A stretch of 64,000 nucleotides of DNA from Ctenosaura bakeri. Lineage: Eukaryota; Chordata; Lepidosauria; Squamata; Iguanidae. Both the position numbers and the translations under genes were made by a program. Within the stretch, counting starts at the first letter, position 1. Every line of letters begins with the position of its first letter. The notes beneath the pieces were generated by a model. The model saw nothing but the letters and a program-made list of their open reading frames with translations. It was not told the DNA's origin and searched no databases. Shown one piece after another: positions 47,907 to 59,300 of the stretch. The stretch spans positions 1 through 64,000 of the forward strand of contig CAOLHI010000962.1 in assembly GCA_948474755.1 (NCBI GenBank), in the 5' to 3' direction.

Positions 47907-50671
47907 AGAACTTCCAAAGGGAGAGAAAATGCATCCAAGTTGCTTAACATGAGCAAGATAGGGGAACAGAGAACAGATCATTCTAACATGTTTTCTATGA
48001 ACAAATATATGTTCTCAATCAGTTATCTTAATTGACTTTTGACACAGTTCGTGCAAGAAGACAGAATGGCTTATTTGGGAAATCAGACTTCTGTTTAGGA
48101 AATCAGAAACAAAACACTAAACGTTCAGAAAACGTTTTGCTCCCAATACCTTATGACAGGAGCCACATATCCTGACACCAGCTCTACAGACTACTACATA
48201 TTAAAATAGTTTAAAAAGCTGTTCTGTACAACATGTCTCCACTATGTTTCTCCAGATATGTTCACAAACCTGTACCTGTCCCATGGAAGTCAACTTCTAC
48301 AAAACTTAAGTGCTGGTCCCTGGATATTATTTCAGCAACTAGTATACCACCATAGTTTGTTCTCAGTTCCTACAAATTAAAAGTACTGATTATTGGGGGT
48401 TTTGGTCTCTACCAAAATAGCCCCAAACTTTCCAAAGATTTTTTGTTTTTGTTTTATTTTTACCTGCATTACAGCATCCTCTGCTAAAGGAGAGTCAATG
48501 TGGCTTGCCACATTTGGGACTCTTTCTCTTGCAGAAATTCCAGTCCACAATTATTTTTATCGGGGTGTCTGTCCATATAGCGTTTTTGGAAATTAGATTT
48601 CAGGTCTTCTGGAAGGCTAAGGACCTCCATAAGATTTCAAGCTTGTTGGGGGATCTACTTTGTGGTTGTTTAGGTTTTATTTTTATTTTTTCACTAAAAT
48701 CTCAAGCTCTGTCAACCAAAGCCTGGTGCAAAAGGCCCACAATTAGAAGAAAAAGAGCCTGATCCCAGGAATTTGTCTTCACTATCAGACCTGAATAAAG
48801 CCCACAGTCCTTCCAAACAGAAATCCACTCCTGCTTACCTCAAGTTTTCTTCACTTTATTGTTCCTTCATTTAAAAACTTAGGAAACAGAAAATCTTGGG
48901 CAACTGCTGTAAATAACCCAGTAAACCATCAGTTGAGCCAATTCCACTGCTTTACCCTTCCTGTTAGGATATTTCCCTCAATTTAGAGGTCTCAAGACCT
49001 AACTCCAAATGTATTATGGAACACGAGGTATTTTAAGAAGGCATTTGTTGCCAAAATGCACTTTTCTTCTCCAAAAAATATCTTTATCCTTTGCTATTAT
49101 TTTCATAGGTGTTTAATAATGAGGAATCTTGTGAATTCATTTAAAATAAGTATAAATTCTGTGTACAGGCTTTTTCTATGAAATCATTGTTCTAAAGGGA
49201 GAAAGAAAGTACAGGTTTCCTTAAGCTACTGTTGAGATGGCTAGAAGGGTATGATATTGTCCCATATGGGCAAAAAAATGTAACTTGGTTTTGTTCCTAG
49301 TGGAACATTAGGAACTACCTTGCAAAATATGGAAGAACATATTTCACAGTGGGCTGAAGGCTTTTAATGTTTGAAGGGACTGATTCAATATGCTTCTGAC
49401 TTGGTACTAGTCTCCAGTCTCCCTGTTCAAGATGCTTACTAGATGCTTACTATCCAAAGATGTTTACTATCCAAAGACAAGGTGAATGTCTAGAAGAACT
49501 GATCTGTAATGTTGGCCCTCATGACAGGTATATTTCCTAAAATTAAGGGAAATGACAAATGATAGCTTCTGAGTGCCTCCAGAAGAATTCTGGGGAATCA
49601 GCACCATGCTTAGGTGCCCAGATTAGAGAAACTGGGTTCTTAAATTGTGCAGCCCAGAATTCAGAGCAGTTTCATGAAAGCTGTTCTCTCACAGCTTCAA
49701 TTGGCTATCAAAATAATCCACAGGATTGTTATGAAATACAAGATAAAGACTAGCACTTTACACTGTTAATGTAAATGATTTAGCAAAAACATCATTGTGT
49801 CTAGTAATTTGCCCTCATATCCCATGGGAGAAACCTGTAGAAGGAGTATGGAAAAAAGACATCAAACTGTACAGTCATCTGTCTTCCCACTGTGCATAAA
49901 TCAGAAATGTAGACTGCAAAATGTAGAGTGAGACATAATGCTCCCCTGCCCTCAGCCATCTTGCACTTTCATTGTCCTCCTGGATTCTTCCCCAACTCAC
50001 CAGAATTGCACTGATGATGCTGAAGGATGTAAAGCTGGTTATGAAAAGTATAGGGATAACTGTGAGCAGCTGAAAGCTGTACTTTTCATGACAGACTTGG
50101 CAAAGCCTGATAGAACTAAACGACAATGAGCAGTAATTTTGTCCTGAGGCTTGTTTGACAGACTGTCACTGTGGTTCTTTATGGGCAGCATAAAGGAAAG
50201 TATACATTTGGAGTGTACAAGCTGGTTATATACAAGTTAAATAAAGAGGCAGGTTGCAGTTTATCAACACAGCATTACTTTGAAAGAGTTATTCTAAGTG
50301 AAAAGGGCAGTTAATAAATAATAGATGCAAAACAGATGTTTGTCTTTCCTAGCTGAGAGTGTTATACTGTAAATGTTTTAAAAGATTTATTAGCTGCTTG
50401 AGAGTTGACAGCAATCCAAACGGTGCAGTGTCTCTGAATATTTGCAGAAGTTTCTTAAAAACAAATGCCATATGACTCGGTAGCCTAGGCTCACTTTCAG
50501 AGCCCTGATGCTAGAGAGAAAATAGTCAGTAGCTGTGTGATGTTACTTTTACCATCCGAAAGAAGAGATAGGGAAAATGCAAGAGACATGCAGCTACCAA
50601 CCTCTTTTGTAGCCTCATTGTGCCAAGACAGTGAGGCTGGATACCTTGGTTGGGTTAAATATTGGTCAGAA
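47907..50671. other. No gene recognised
   Basis: Mostly unassigned sequence. Short local duplications occur at 49432-49485 (AGATGCTTACT, then GTTTACTATCCAAAGA). All frames are short and motif-free. Confidence 0.35.
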
Positions 50672-52080
50672 TTTTTTTTTTTGTTTCTTTTAAAACCCAT
50701 TGCAAATATGTTAAATAGATAGTTTACATAGTTCAAAGTAGTGAGAAAGAGAAAGCAAAATGAATAATACAAAAGAATAAAAGGAAAAAAAGATTTATCA
50801 ACTTCCTTTTGCCTTCAGTCAACAATGTTCACTCATTTTTCCCTATTTACCTTTTGTTCAAATGATATCTAAAGTTTGAATTCACCTCCCCCCCCCAGTT
50901 TTTCCTTACATGATATTTCTACTATGAATATCTATACTCATTTTACATTATGTAAGGAAGTAATTGAACAAGTGTGGCATATAAATACATTTCAGTTTCT
51001 CCATATGCAGAGTATATGTTGCACCATATAGAAATAATAATATATAAAAGTTATTAGAATGTAAATGTAGATATATATTTTACTTAAAATATGAAATCTT
51101 GATACCCCATCTTTTACTGATGTACATTATAACTGGCTGCCAGTCTTCTTCCAATTTATTAATTTGTTTTCTGTCTACTGGGTAAGTAGGTGATACTCTT
51201 TCATTCTTATTATCCTTAATAACCATTGGTCTATATCTGGAATATGTTTGGTTTTCCAGATTTTCACAAAGTTAATTCTCACTGCAGTAATCATGTAAAG
51301 CAAGATTCGATTATACTTTTTGAGAAAATTTTTGTCAAACATAAGAGTCATGTTTAACAAAAAGAATTTTGGAGATAGAGGAAATGTGCTTTGAAATGTC
51401 TCTATTATAACTTCATGTATTTTTGTCCAGAACTTCTTTGCCACTGGACAAGTCCATCAAAGATGATAACAAGAGCCTGCCTTTTCTTGGGATTTCCAGC
51501 ATCTATTATTCCCAGACCGACAGATTTTGTTAATTTTTTCCAGAGTGAGATGGTATTTATACATCGTTTTTAAAAAGTTCCCTTTCAGATCTTGCAAGCT
51601 AGTAAATTGGTTTGCATTTTTCCAAGCATTTTCCCGATTTTCTAGTGGTATTTCATGTCGCATATTGTTAGTCCAAATCATTATAGTATAGTATATATAT
51701 AGTATAGTACAGTTTCATCTTCTAGATGGCAGGTTAACAGGTACTTGTAAAAGTGAGAAATTTTTTGCTTTGTCTTTGTTAAAATTATTGTTTCCAATTC
51801 ATTGTAAGTTTTCTGATGTGTAAAACCTTCTAATTTTAAGTCCATATGAAACCATTCTTTTAACTGTAGGTAAGGGAACCAGTTTAGTTTAAGACTTTCT
51901 CTTTTGAGCTCCTCTCAAGTTTTTATCTAAATCTCATCTTTAAAATCTTATGTTATCAAATCTTTGTATCTAATCCAGTCTTACTGGCCATCTATCCAAA
52001 ATGGTCAGAACTTTAATAGAAATGCATTGTATAGCAAATAACTAAATCTACATACAGTAAGCATGTTCATGAGCTATATT
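50672..52080 (-). pseudogene. L1 LINE, 3' half of ORF2 plus UTR, decayed
   Basis: On the minus strand the C-terminal region of L1 ORF2 reads in several frames from about 52075 down to 51090. Blocks in order are RWPVRLD (about 51985), LKIRRFYT-type (about 51830), the LQDLKGNF block (51580), KINKICRSGNNRCWKS (51530), then KKFWTKIHEVI (51430), and IDQWLLRIIRMKEYHLLTQ (51200). The usual CWKC of the C-terminal cysteine motif reads CWKS here. Below 51090 the AT-rich sequence to the T-run at 50672 fits the L1 3' UTR and poly(A). This copy is older than the one at 28134: it has several stops and frameshifts. Confidence 0.8.
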
Positions 52081-52701
52081 CATAAGTGAGTAAAAAGATA
52101 GATCAAGTTTATCCCAGTAGGTTCGAGGGGTCATAAAGCCTGACAGCTACAAGAAACAGGAAAATGGCCAGGCAGGGCATTTAGCCAAGGATGTAAGTTA
52201 GACATCTGTCAGGTCAAGCTGTATTATCCAAATGAGGCTAAATATATTATCACCTCGTGGGCTTCATTCCTCACTGGTCCAATGATATAACATACACCTG
52301 CATCTGGCCACCAGTCAAATTATTAGAGGGGGAGGACCATGGACCAAACATAATGTTGGAGCATAATTCAGGTTGCTTGGCATTCCAGACGAGAGAGGGG
52401 TTGAGCACTGCTCTCATACAAAATTTCTCATCATACTGTGGCTGGGTGGGGCCCTTGGAGCCCATATAAGCCCTAAGGATGATATCCTGGTATTTTACAA
52501 GGGCAGAACGCCTTGGGGGCTTCATTTCAAGTACCACCCCCATATAAATGGTCCAATCTGCCAGTCAATTAAGAAAGTTCCTCTCTACCTTAGGGAGCCT
52601 AAATCTTTCTAACTATTCTAACTAACTATTTTGGTAGGTTAAGAACCCTGTACATCACTAAGATTCCGGTATCAGGTTCTCTAAAAAGCTTTAAAACTTT
52701 G
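52081..52701. other. No gene recognised
   Basis: No repeat assigned. Overlapping frames on both strands at 52257-52612 carry no motif. Confidence 0.35.
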
Positions 52702-52901
52702 AGCCTTTCCGCACTACACTGTTATAGTGCTATTATTCCACTTTCAACATCCTGTGGAATTCTGGGGTTTGCAGTTTACTGAGGCCAAAGAGTTCTCTGG
52801 CTGAAATTTCTAAATGCCCCTCCCTAAACTGCAAACCCCAGGACTCCATAGGATTTTGAAAGTGGAATAATAACATTATAACAGTGTAGTGTGGAAAGGC
52901 C
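52702..52901. mobile_element. Palindromic MITE, 200 bp, well preserved
   Basis: AGCCTTTCCGCACTACACTG at the left is mirrored by CAGTGTAGTGTGGAAAGGCC at the right. The arms pair through the inner ATTCCACTTTCAACATCCTG and its complement. It is among the best-preserved copies of the family here. Confidence 0.92.
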
Positions 52902-53032
52902 CTTTAAAGAGAGGTGGCTCACAATTTAGGGTAAAGCAAAATCCAGTTAAAATAATGAACAATAGAAAAACCAAAAGCAAAAAAAAAAAAAAAATTTAAA
53001 TGTAAAACAGTTTTTCAAAAAGCAATTAATAT

Positions 53033-53225
53033 ATTGTTGTTGTTAATTTCTGTCAAATTGGCTTCAGTTTATGGTGCTCTATGAATTACAGATCTCCAAG
53101 TTACACTATTATCAACAGCCCTGCTCATTTTTTGCAGATTCAGGGAAGTGGCTTTCTTGATTAAGTATATCCATCTATAATGTGATCCTCTTCTTTTCCT
53201 ATTGCCCTCTGCCTTACCAAGCATT
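53033..53225 (-). mobile_element. Bov-B/RTE-like LINE 3' remnant
   Basis: The plus strand starts TTGTTGTTGTTAATTTCTGTC, then GGCTTCAGTTTATGGTGCTC, matching the reversed Bov-B-like tail. It continues CAACAGCCCTGCTCATTTTT and CTATTGCCCTCTGCCTTACC, a common squamate LINE sequence. Too decayed to translate. Confidence 0.55.
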
Positions 53226-54760
53226 TCTATCTGGTTCTAATTAATTTCAACAGATTAAGGCCCAGTACAGTACATTATTCTACCTTGTGTGTAGACACAT
53301 TTATGCTATCAAAGACTCTGGCTGTTACTTTTGCCTGGAAACATTTTTCATGGTTCAGGTACCTCTTTTTGGGTCTGAATTCCCTAGAACTTTTGGATGA
53401 TTCTCTTCTTCACTATCTCATGATAAAAAGTGGAAAATATATACCAGGTTGCATAGAGATCTTCAAAAAGAAGTGGTTGTGTAATTTTCTGCTGTATTTA
53501 AATTGTTATTGGTACATAATAGTCTGGGTTTACATTTTTTTAAAAAACTACAATAAATTGTTTAAGGTTGTAGAATTTCATCTGGAGCAAGATTTCTTTT
53601 AATTGGTTGAGAAATAATATATCATTTAAAATTACATTAGTAAAATAGAATTTGTAATTAATGTTGAAATTGGATATAATAATCTCTGCTAGCACTTATG
53701 CATATTTTCAAAAAGGAGGGGTGAAGAATAGAGAAGATGCTACTGTGGTGTCTGCAATTTCCAGGCCTTCGATTGTACAATTTATGATGCTGTTTGAAAA
53801 AAGGGATTGATTTGATTTGATGCTACAGGATGTTCTGTGGGGAGATGGAGATTTTTTAGTGGGGGAAGGAAGAAACTAAATTGGGAAAGAGTTCATTATT
53901 ATTAGATAATTTCTCCAGTGTGAAAGGGTTTGTTTATGAGGTGTTCTTTTCAAAGCTGGATTTTTAATTGTAAAGACTTAAAGCATTGTTTAATGTTGAT
54001 ATTGCTTGTAAGTGATTTTTTGAGTTTGCTTAGAAGAAGTAATATTGTGGTAAAAGGTATTCAGAATGCTTAATTGAGATCCATTATTAAGCTGAATGAA
54101 CTTTATGTGAATGGGCTATAGGTTTAAGTATACAAGGTATGATTTAAAATAAAATTTTAGCCATTGAGGATAAGAGGTACAAAATATTTGATATAAGATA
54201 AATAAGTAACTGTTGTTTTTTATTGTTAATAATACTTTTACTAATGCAAGAGAAATTACTATGAACAAGAGAATGATATTTTGGAGATGTTTAGTGTTCT
54301 TATAATGGTAAAGGTATAAGTGGATATTATTATGTTTTTATCATATTTTATTAAGATATGTAGATTTTAACAAACTAAGATAAGAAGCCAATGAAAAATA
54401 TACTTTAGTACTACTAATAAATTAATAAGTTAGTATGGTTAGTGCTGATATTATGTTAAATAATTTTAGACTAAGTTGCCTGGGTTAATATTGTGTATTA
54501 TGATAGATTGGATAGGATTAATACTAGATGGTTAGATGCTGTTTTTTTTAGGGGAAGGGTTATTTTGGTTTAGTATTTTGTTATTTAAGTTAGTGTACAT
54601 GTGTATATGTATAGCTTTTATAAGTGTTAGGTTTGTTAGTGTTTTATTGTTTACAGTTTTATTGTATTATATTTGTTTCTAGGATTCAATGTTGTTGTTT
54701 TTTATTTATTTTATGTTGTTTATTATAATGTTTAAATTAAAAAAATCATTAAAAAATGAG
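53226..54760. other. AT-rich sequence, possibly LINE 3' UTR
   Basis: From about 53990 to 54740 the plus strand is T- and G-rich, poor in C, and ends in TTAAATTAAAAAAATCATTAAAAAATGAG. That composition is like L1 3' UTRs, but no coding block adjoins. A 105-codon plus frame (53285-53602) has no motif. Confidence 0.35.
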
Positions 54761-54769
54761 GGGTGAAAG

Positions 54770-54990
54770 GAGTGCCCTTGTTTAGTTTTCCTGTGCAGCT
54801 GGCATGGAAATGAGTCGATTAAGTTAATATTTACCAGGATTGGGGTTTGTATAATCACCCTTGTTACTCAAGTAGGTGAGCAAGATGTTTCCAATCTAAC
54901 CGGTCAAATGCATTAAGTACATCCAGTGAGAACAGACAAACCAGTAGTTCATATTCTGTGCTATATGGTTTAGTACCCATCTGATGGCAT
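54770..54990 (-). pseudogene. LINE reverse transcriptase fragment, motif A region
   Basis: The minus strand reads a SLDVLNAFDRLDW block near 54900. This is the first catalytic-aspartate region of L1/Tx1-type RT (usual form SLDAEKAFDR.W). Upstream residues are open for about 25 codons; downstream there are stops. The clade within L1/Tx1 cannot be decided. Confidence 0.55.
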
Positions 54991-55065
54991 CTGGCTGATC
55001 TATGTAATGTAATTAGTGGTAAATTCACTGATTTCATTGGCCCCTAAATACAGCTTCCCTAACGT

Positions 55066-55182
55066 CCCACAATATAATTGCTATTTCAAGCTTTCTGTTT
55101 TCCCTGTTAGAAGTCAGAAAAAGTTATCCCACAATACAATTGCTATTTCAGGCTTTACATTTACATGATCAGAAGTCAGAAA
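55066..55182. repeat. 62-bp tandem duplication
   Basis: CCCACAATATAATTGCTATT...AGAAGTCAGAAA is followed by a second copy, CCCACAATACAATTGCTATT...AGAAGTCAGAAA, with several substitutions in the middle. Confidence 0.75.
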
Positions 55183-55189
55183 TGGATTG

Positions 55190-57083
55190 TTTAAATCTTA
55201 TTTAAAAATTGCTGACATGCCAGCTGGTATGGGCTAAACCTTCAGATTTGGATAGGTTGAATGTCAAGTTCTAAGTTTAGGACTAGATAGATGGGAAGCA
55301 TGAACAGAAATTTCACCTGCATACATTGTTAAATGATTTGAAATGAAAAACTTGCCTATTGAGGAGTATTAGTCATGGTGAGCCAGACAGAAGGTATAAT
55401 CATACCTGTTGGGAAATTTGGAGTACTGTATGTCTACATCATGCTCAGGCAATAATCTAAAGAAGAAAATTATCCTGTCTAAAGAAGAAAATTATCCTGA
55501 CAGTTCTTAAAACCAAAACTGGATGTTCAGAATTTGGTGATCCTTCTTAATTTTTAGAAATTCTTGATTTTGTATGAAAACCACCTCCAGAATACAAAAC
55601 TGAGAGACTTCCTCAGTAATATCTATTGGTTGATATCCAGCAGGAGTCATCAAATGTAAGTTCCTTCCCTCTTTATTCCCTTGTAATTCTTTCTGTTTTG
55701 CTCTCTCCCACTTTATGGTTTGTTCCAGTTATCATGTTATAATCACTCAATTTTTTTGTATTGGTTCATTTTTTAAAAGATAAACAATGACTAACTGTAT
55801 AGGGAGTCAGTCAACACTCTATACAGTCTTGGTACAAGAAAGGAGAAGTGACTATCTGATTGTCATAGACGTTGGCTGATGATGAATCATGCTTCTGCTT
55901 AAAAGCAGAATAATGTTCTTCAGAGCTTGATCTAGGGAAAAAAAAGTCTAAAATGGAATGTGTATTCAAATGCAGTGAGCACATTTTGGTTTATTATTAA
56001 AATATGGTCTATTCCTATACATCAGAGGTAGAGTTGGAAAGTGAGAACTTTAGAATATTGGTTATGTCATCATCATCATCACCTCCCTGCCCCACTTTCA
56101 TCCTTGCGGCCCCACTGCAATGTTTCTTAGACCTGCTTTGTAGTGATGTGATGACGAAAGAAGCTCTGTCATTTCCCCTCTTTGAAGCCTAAGATTTCTT
56201 TGAAGATGCTTTCTCAGGTATGATAAAAAAAATTAAGTGATGCTCCCTGTAGCTTTGATAAGATGGTACTTCTTCTCTGGCTCCCATTTAGAGTAAGTGA
56301 TTGATTGATTCCAGCAGGAGACAATGCTTCTTTTAATTTTTGGACTTCAGGGACACAATGAAAAACTTGTGAGCCTTCTGGATGTATTTGATTAGGAATC
56401 CCTCTTTTTTAGTGTGTTCACTACCCACTGATCTGTAGGCACTGTTCTCAAGCAATCTGGAGATGTTCCCCCCTTTACTGCTGGGAAATTGATGGACTTT
56501 GGAATAGTGAACATCAGGATGGTTTGTGGTCACGTCCTGGATGGGGACTGCAGCATATGGATGTGGGGAAAGGAAGGGTAAGGGAAGGGCAGGTTCCACT
56601 ATCTAGTTCTTCTCGAATCTTTTCCAGAATTTATTGTGGTGGTGACAGTTATGGTCTCTCTTCTTTCCAGGCATGCCCTTACACTTCGGTGAGTTTGAGT
56701 TTTGGAAGCACATCAAAGGCATGCTGTATAATAACTATGGAAAGTATCAATCTAGATCTTTTCAATTTACTCTGTGTAAACATTGGTAGCATTGTCTTAT
56801 TATAAAGAGCTTTCATATGCCAGTAGATCCTTTTATTAAGTATGTCTGAATACACTCAAGTTTCAGGGGATGTTCAGTCCAAACTAAAAGACTGTATCCA
56901 TTCTTATACTTTCATTCATACATTCTTATTCTTGTTTGTTTATTTATTTATTTATTTAGATCTTGAGATTTTTGGGCCAACTGTTCAGAGTAGCAGTGTT
57001 TGTACCCTATGAGTGCAATATTTCTTTCATGTATGATTTCCATGCTAAAAATTCACAAGGCTGAATTTGCCTGACCATGGAAA
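55190..57083. other. No gene established
   Basis: Mostly unassigned. A TTTA tetranucleotide run is at 56936-56960. Around 56655-56695 an acceptor-like pyrimidine tract with AG and a GTGAGT donor lie 18 bases apart; this alone is not taken as an exon. Confidence 0.3.
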
Positions 57084-57411
57084 TAACAGGTTGCTTACCT
57101 GTAGCTGTGGTTCTTTGAGTGGTTACTTGTGAACTCACACATATGGTCCATTTGCACCTGCATAGTGCATCATTTGGAGCCTTATCTATCAGCTAAGCAT
57201 TTTGGAGGTAGCCCTTCCTCCATTGGTACATGCGATCAGTGCGGTTCCTGCTCAGTCTCTCAGATTCCTGGACACCATTGCAGGAAACAGGTACCTAAGG
57301 AGAGCAGGAGACAGAGGAGGAGGGAGGACTGGGTTAAAGATATACAGTTACAGATAAGCAACCTGTTCTTCTTCTCTGTCGGCTCTATGACTTTCAGAAA
57401 TGGGAGACTAC
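57084..57411 (-). mobile_element. DIRS retrotransposon 3' terminal zone with inverted repeats
   Basis: AACAGGTTGCTTACCTGTAG at 57086 is mirrored by CAGTTACAGATAAGCAACCT at 57342. It adjoins, in the right order, the end of the tyrosine recombinase frame, which stops at 57412-57414. DIRS elements end in split or inverted repeats rather than LTRs. TTGCTTACCTGTARCTGTGG-type sequence is, from memory, common at DIRS ends of reptiles. The exact left boundary is uncertain. Confidence 0.6.
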
Positions 57412-57524
57412 TCACCTTAGTTGAAGGGAGCGCCATGTGAGGCAGGAAAACAGCATGGGTCTCCCAATCACTGCTTTAACTCTGGACCTTGCATCCAGTC
57501 TATAACAGGACTGAAGGCTGAGAC
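57412..57524 (-). pseudogene. DIRS tyrosine recombinase, C-terminal tail (after LTR insertion)
   Basis: On the minus strand a frame with YRLDARSRVKAVIGRP runs to a stop at 57412-57414. This is the conserved end of DIRS-type tyrosine recombinases (usual form (H/Y)YRLD..SR..A.FGRA). The catalytic tyrosine region of such recombinases falls here, at the HYRLD-like block; here the block reads CYRLD, so the tyrosine itself is kept. It is separated from the rest of the gene by the 904-bp LTR at 57525-58428. Confidence 0.78.
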
Positions 57525-58428
57525 TGTTACCGCAGTTTCTAGCTCAGACTTGTGGGATATTATATATCATTTTGGTATCAATAATTTGGCCTTCTATACC
57601 CCTTTTCCCTCTATGTGCTTGCGAGGCCCCGGACAAGCACGCATACAGACACGGCTGCTAATCGCTGAAATATTCCAAACAAATACAGGCAGGCCAGAAA
57701 TAGCCAGACTGCTGCTTCAGGAGACCTCAAGGCAAGTACCACATTACATATGCACACAACTTACAAAGGACTCCCTGCCCTGAGCAGGCAGCTTGATGAG
57801 CTGAATACTCAATTGTCAAGCACTCTGCGTTTGCATACTGGCTACTCTATTGACAATTCGGTCTTAACTCAATCATGTAAAATACTGAACTTTCGGAGGC
57901 TTTGTCTCCAGCCCGAAACTCGTTGTTATCCCCAAGAATAGACTAGCCTACGGCCACATTTTCCCCTATAAGACCCCCCTGACTTTGAGTGCTTCCTCGG
58001 ATTGCTCTTGGCTTCCATCCCGCCTTGCTGTCACTTCGTTTGGCGAGCCTTCCCCTCAGCTTCACGTGCTGAGAAACTCCATTTCCATGAACTTCTTCTT
58101 CAGACAACCTGGGCTTCAGGACATGTGTAGTATTTCCCATACAAAACCTCCTCTGAAAATCCCTCTATCCAACTCCAACCTTTATTTCTATAGTGCTTTG
58201 CGTGCGTGTGTTGCATACACCTGTTAGGCTGTATATTAATAAAAACAACTATTATTTCATTTCTGTTTGCTCCTTGACTCGGCCTGACCCCGTAGACATT
58301 GGGTAAAAGATCTCGCTCCATTGCCCTGCCTCTCGTATTGCTAGCTTGTGCTCTTGACTAATTCCCAACTTTGTAATTTGGAGCACACTTAGGTGTCCTT
58401 CACAGGACCCCCAGAAATCAGGGTAACA
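57525..58428 (+). mobile_element. Solo LTR, family 1 copy 2, inside DIRS recombinase (TSD AGAC/AAAC)
   Basis: Starts TGTTACCG and ends CAGGGTAACA, as does the copy at 37353. Colinear landmarks are GTGCTTGCGAGG, TTTGCATACTGGCT, the TATA box (TATAAG at 57967), CCTTGCTGTCA, AATAAA at 58238, CCCTGCCTCT and GGACCCCCAGAA. Flanks AGAC (57521-57524) and AAAC (58429-58432) are a 4-bp TSD with one substitution. The two copies are well diverged, so the family is old. No internal proviral sequence remains. Confidence 0.88.
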
Positions 58429-59165
58429 AAACCATGTGGCCACTCTACACATATGCTGCAGAAGAATGCCTCTCAGAAATGTAGATGATTCAGCCATAGC
58501 ACAGACCCACTTTGAAAAGCACTATGAGAAAACTGGCAGTCCTTTTTTATCAGCTGAAAAGAAAAATCTTTGGGACCTGCAGAAAGGAGCAGTTCAGTGG
58601 TACCCACTGGACATCTAGAAAATGGAGTGTGCATTCAAAGTCTGAAGTGGGATTCTACATTAGGGCAGGCAACACAATGTTCTGATTGAAGTGAAAACTA
58701 AAATTCACTTTAGGTAGAAATGAAATTTCCAAGTGGAGAACCACCCTGTCTCTGTGGATATGGACATACAGAGGACCTATCTTAGGGGCACTCAATTCTT
58801 CTAAGCTTTCAGTTGAGGTTACAGCCACCAAGAAGGCTGTCTTCCAGGTAAGCAACCTGAGGTCACATGAGGTCATTGGCTCAAAAGACTTCCTTGACAA
58901 TTGAGAAAGAACCAGTTTGAGACACCAGTGAGGTATAGGTCCAGCCACTGGATAGTGGAGGTTCTTGGACCCTCTCAGGAACCTCTTGCCCAAAGGTTGT
59001 TGGAAACAGGAAGGCTTGCCAATGGTCTGCAAAGTCCAAGAGACTGTCTCCAGGTAGCACTTGACTGAAGAACATGAGAAATCTCTGTCCTACAAGGACA
59101 AAAGAAATTCTAGCACACAGTCAATCTGTGCTTCAGCTAGAGAGATCTCTCAAGGTGACAGAGAA
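58429..59165 (-). pseudogene. DIRS tyrosine recombinase, main part
   Basis: Read from 59165 downward on the minus strand in shifting frames. Blocks are DCVLEFL-like (about 59120), KRFLRGSKNLHYP (about 58975), SQLSRKSFEPM (about 58895), LLTWKTAFLVAVTS (about 58845), HIHRDRVVLHLEISFLPKVN (about 58740), FHFNQNIVLPAL (about 58675) and RGILLQHMCRVATW (about 58450). Each matches a block of vertebrate DIRS recombinases: RFLRGL.NL.PP; L..PFEPL; WK.AFLLA.TS; HKDKVVLRP..SFLPK; FH.NQ.IVLP; RGASL..ICRAATW. This protein integrates circular DIRS cDNA and replaces an integrase. The VATW block abuts the LTR insertion and the final segment lies beyond it (57412-57524). Stops and frameshifts make it a pseudogene. 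Confidence 0.85.
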
Positions 59166-59300
59166 ACTTTTTCTATTTATACACATAAGAACAGTAGATA
59201 GTTGGTCTATGTTTAGCTGTGAAGATAAAAGCTAGAGAACACCCTTCCAGCCCCAGGCAGTCAATCTGATTGTCTGTACTTCCAGGTGCCTCATTTGGCC
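59166..59300 (-). pseudogene. DIRS linker between RNase H and recombinase
   Basis: The minus strand reads LRLTAWGW near 59262 and HRPTIYCSYVYK near 59190. These match the (LQ)LTAWRL and RPSTR..Y..KW blocks that precede the recombinase core in vertebrate DIRS elements. Confidence 0.7.

Noticed and set aside
50657..52010. TSD for the minus-strand L1 (TGGTCAGAA at 50662 and 52002)
   Set aside because: L1-like coding sequence seems to continue past 52010, so the match is probably chance.
56655..56695. Possible 18-bp microexon with good splice sites (TTTCCAG ... GTGAGT)
   Set aside because: Splice consensus alone occurs by chance at this length; no neighbouring exon or protein evidence.
37353..58428. 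A single 20-kb provirus bounded by the two similar LTRs
   Set aside because: Each LTR has its own TSD, and the sequence between them is unrelated repeats and unique DNA without gag-pol-env order.
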